Assembly (NCBI GenBank): GCA_012295275.1
Contig: CM022669.1
Span: 420,911 to 484,910 of the forward strand
DNA length: 64,000 nt
Reading direction: 5' to 3'
DNA from: Chrysomallon squamiferum
Taxonomy: Eukaryota; Mollusca; Gastropoda; Neomphalida; Peltospiridae
The notes beneath the pieces were generated by a model. It had not been told where the DNA came from. It worked only from the letters and a program-made list of their open reading frames with translations, and did not search any database. Below, piece after piece: positions 59,523 to 64,000 of the stretch (its first letter is position 1; every line of letters begins with the position of its first letter). The translations under genes and the position numbers were made by a program.

Positions 59523-64000
<4,478 letters not shown>

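Overview
The window is animal nuclear DNA: every recognisable gene is split by GT-AG introns, the protein families are metazoan, and AT-rich spacers are packed with microsatellites and minisatellites. The gene set, the intron sizes and a secreted Asn/Gln/Gly-repeat protein fit a lophotrochozoan, most likely a mollusc and perhaps a gastropod. That placement is inference; nothing here names the species.

Layout. 0.9-5.8 kb (minus): N-terminal half of a transmembrane adenylate cyclase, reading off the left edge. 5.8-20.3 kb: mostly tandem repeats, with one orphan coding-like exon at 10.96-11.09 kb. 20.3-24.4 kb (plus): a complete five-exon gene for a secreted cystine-knot protein resembling Spaetzle/neurotrophin-type ligands. 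24.4-29.2 kb: spacer. 29.2-33.0 kb (minus): a two-exon gene for a secreted NNQG-repeat protein, interrupted by a 1-bp insertion. 33.9-34.9 kb (minus): a GC-rich ankyrin-repeat exon and a further orphan exon. 35-41 kb: spacer with a nonautonomous pogo/Tigger-like transposon and long microsatellites. 41.4-51.2 kb (minus): complete 13-exon DNA polymerase kappa (POLK), reconstructed as 992 codons with all splice phases consistent. 51.2-55.5 kb (plus): SSR2 (translocon-associated protein beta), head-to-head with POLK. 57.2-64 kb (minus): C-terminal catalytic half of a PDE8-type cAMP phosphodiesterase, convergent with SSR2 and running off the right edge.

The genes do not form an operon or single pathway. 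Cyclic AMP synthesis (adenylate cyclase) and breakdown (PDE8) sit at opposite ends, probably by chance. POLK (translesion synthesis) and SSR2 (ER translocon) share a roughly 500-bp divergent promoter region.

Most interesting: a minisatellite that copied the POLK exon-2 splice donor several times; a tandemly duplicated splice acceptor in the cystine-knot gene, where the upstream copy leads to an in-frame stop; the homogenised NNQG-repeat secreted protein; and a possible four-cysteine metal site inserted in the POLK catalytic core. Three otherwise normal coding exons carry small frame disruptions (adenylate cyclase, SSR2, NNQG), which points first to consensus errors in the assembly and second to real lesions. 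Exon coordinates, codon counts and phases were worked out by hand from the sequence.
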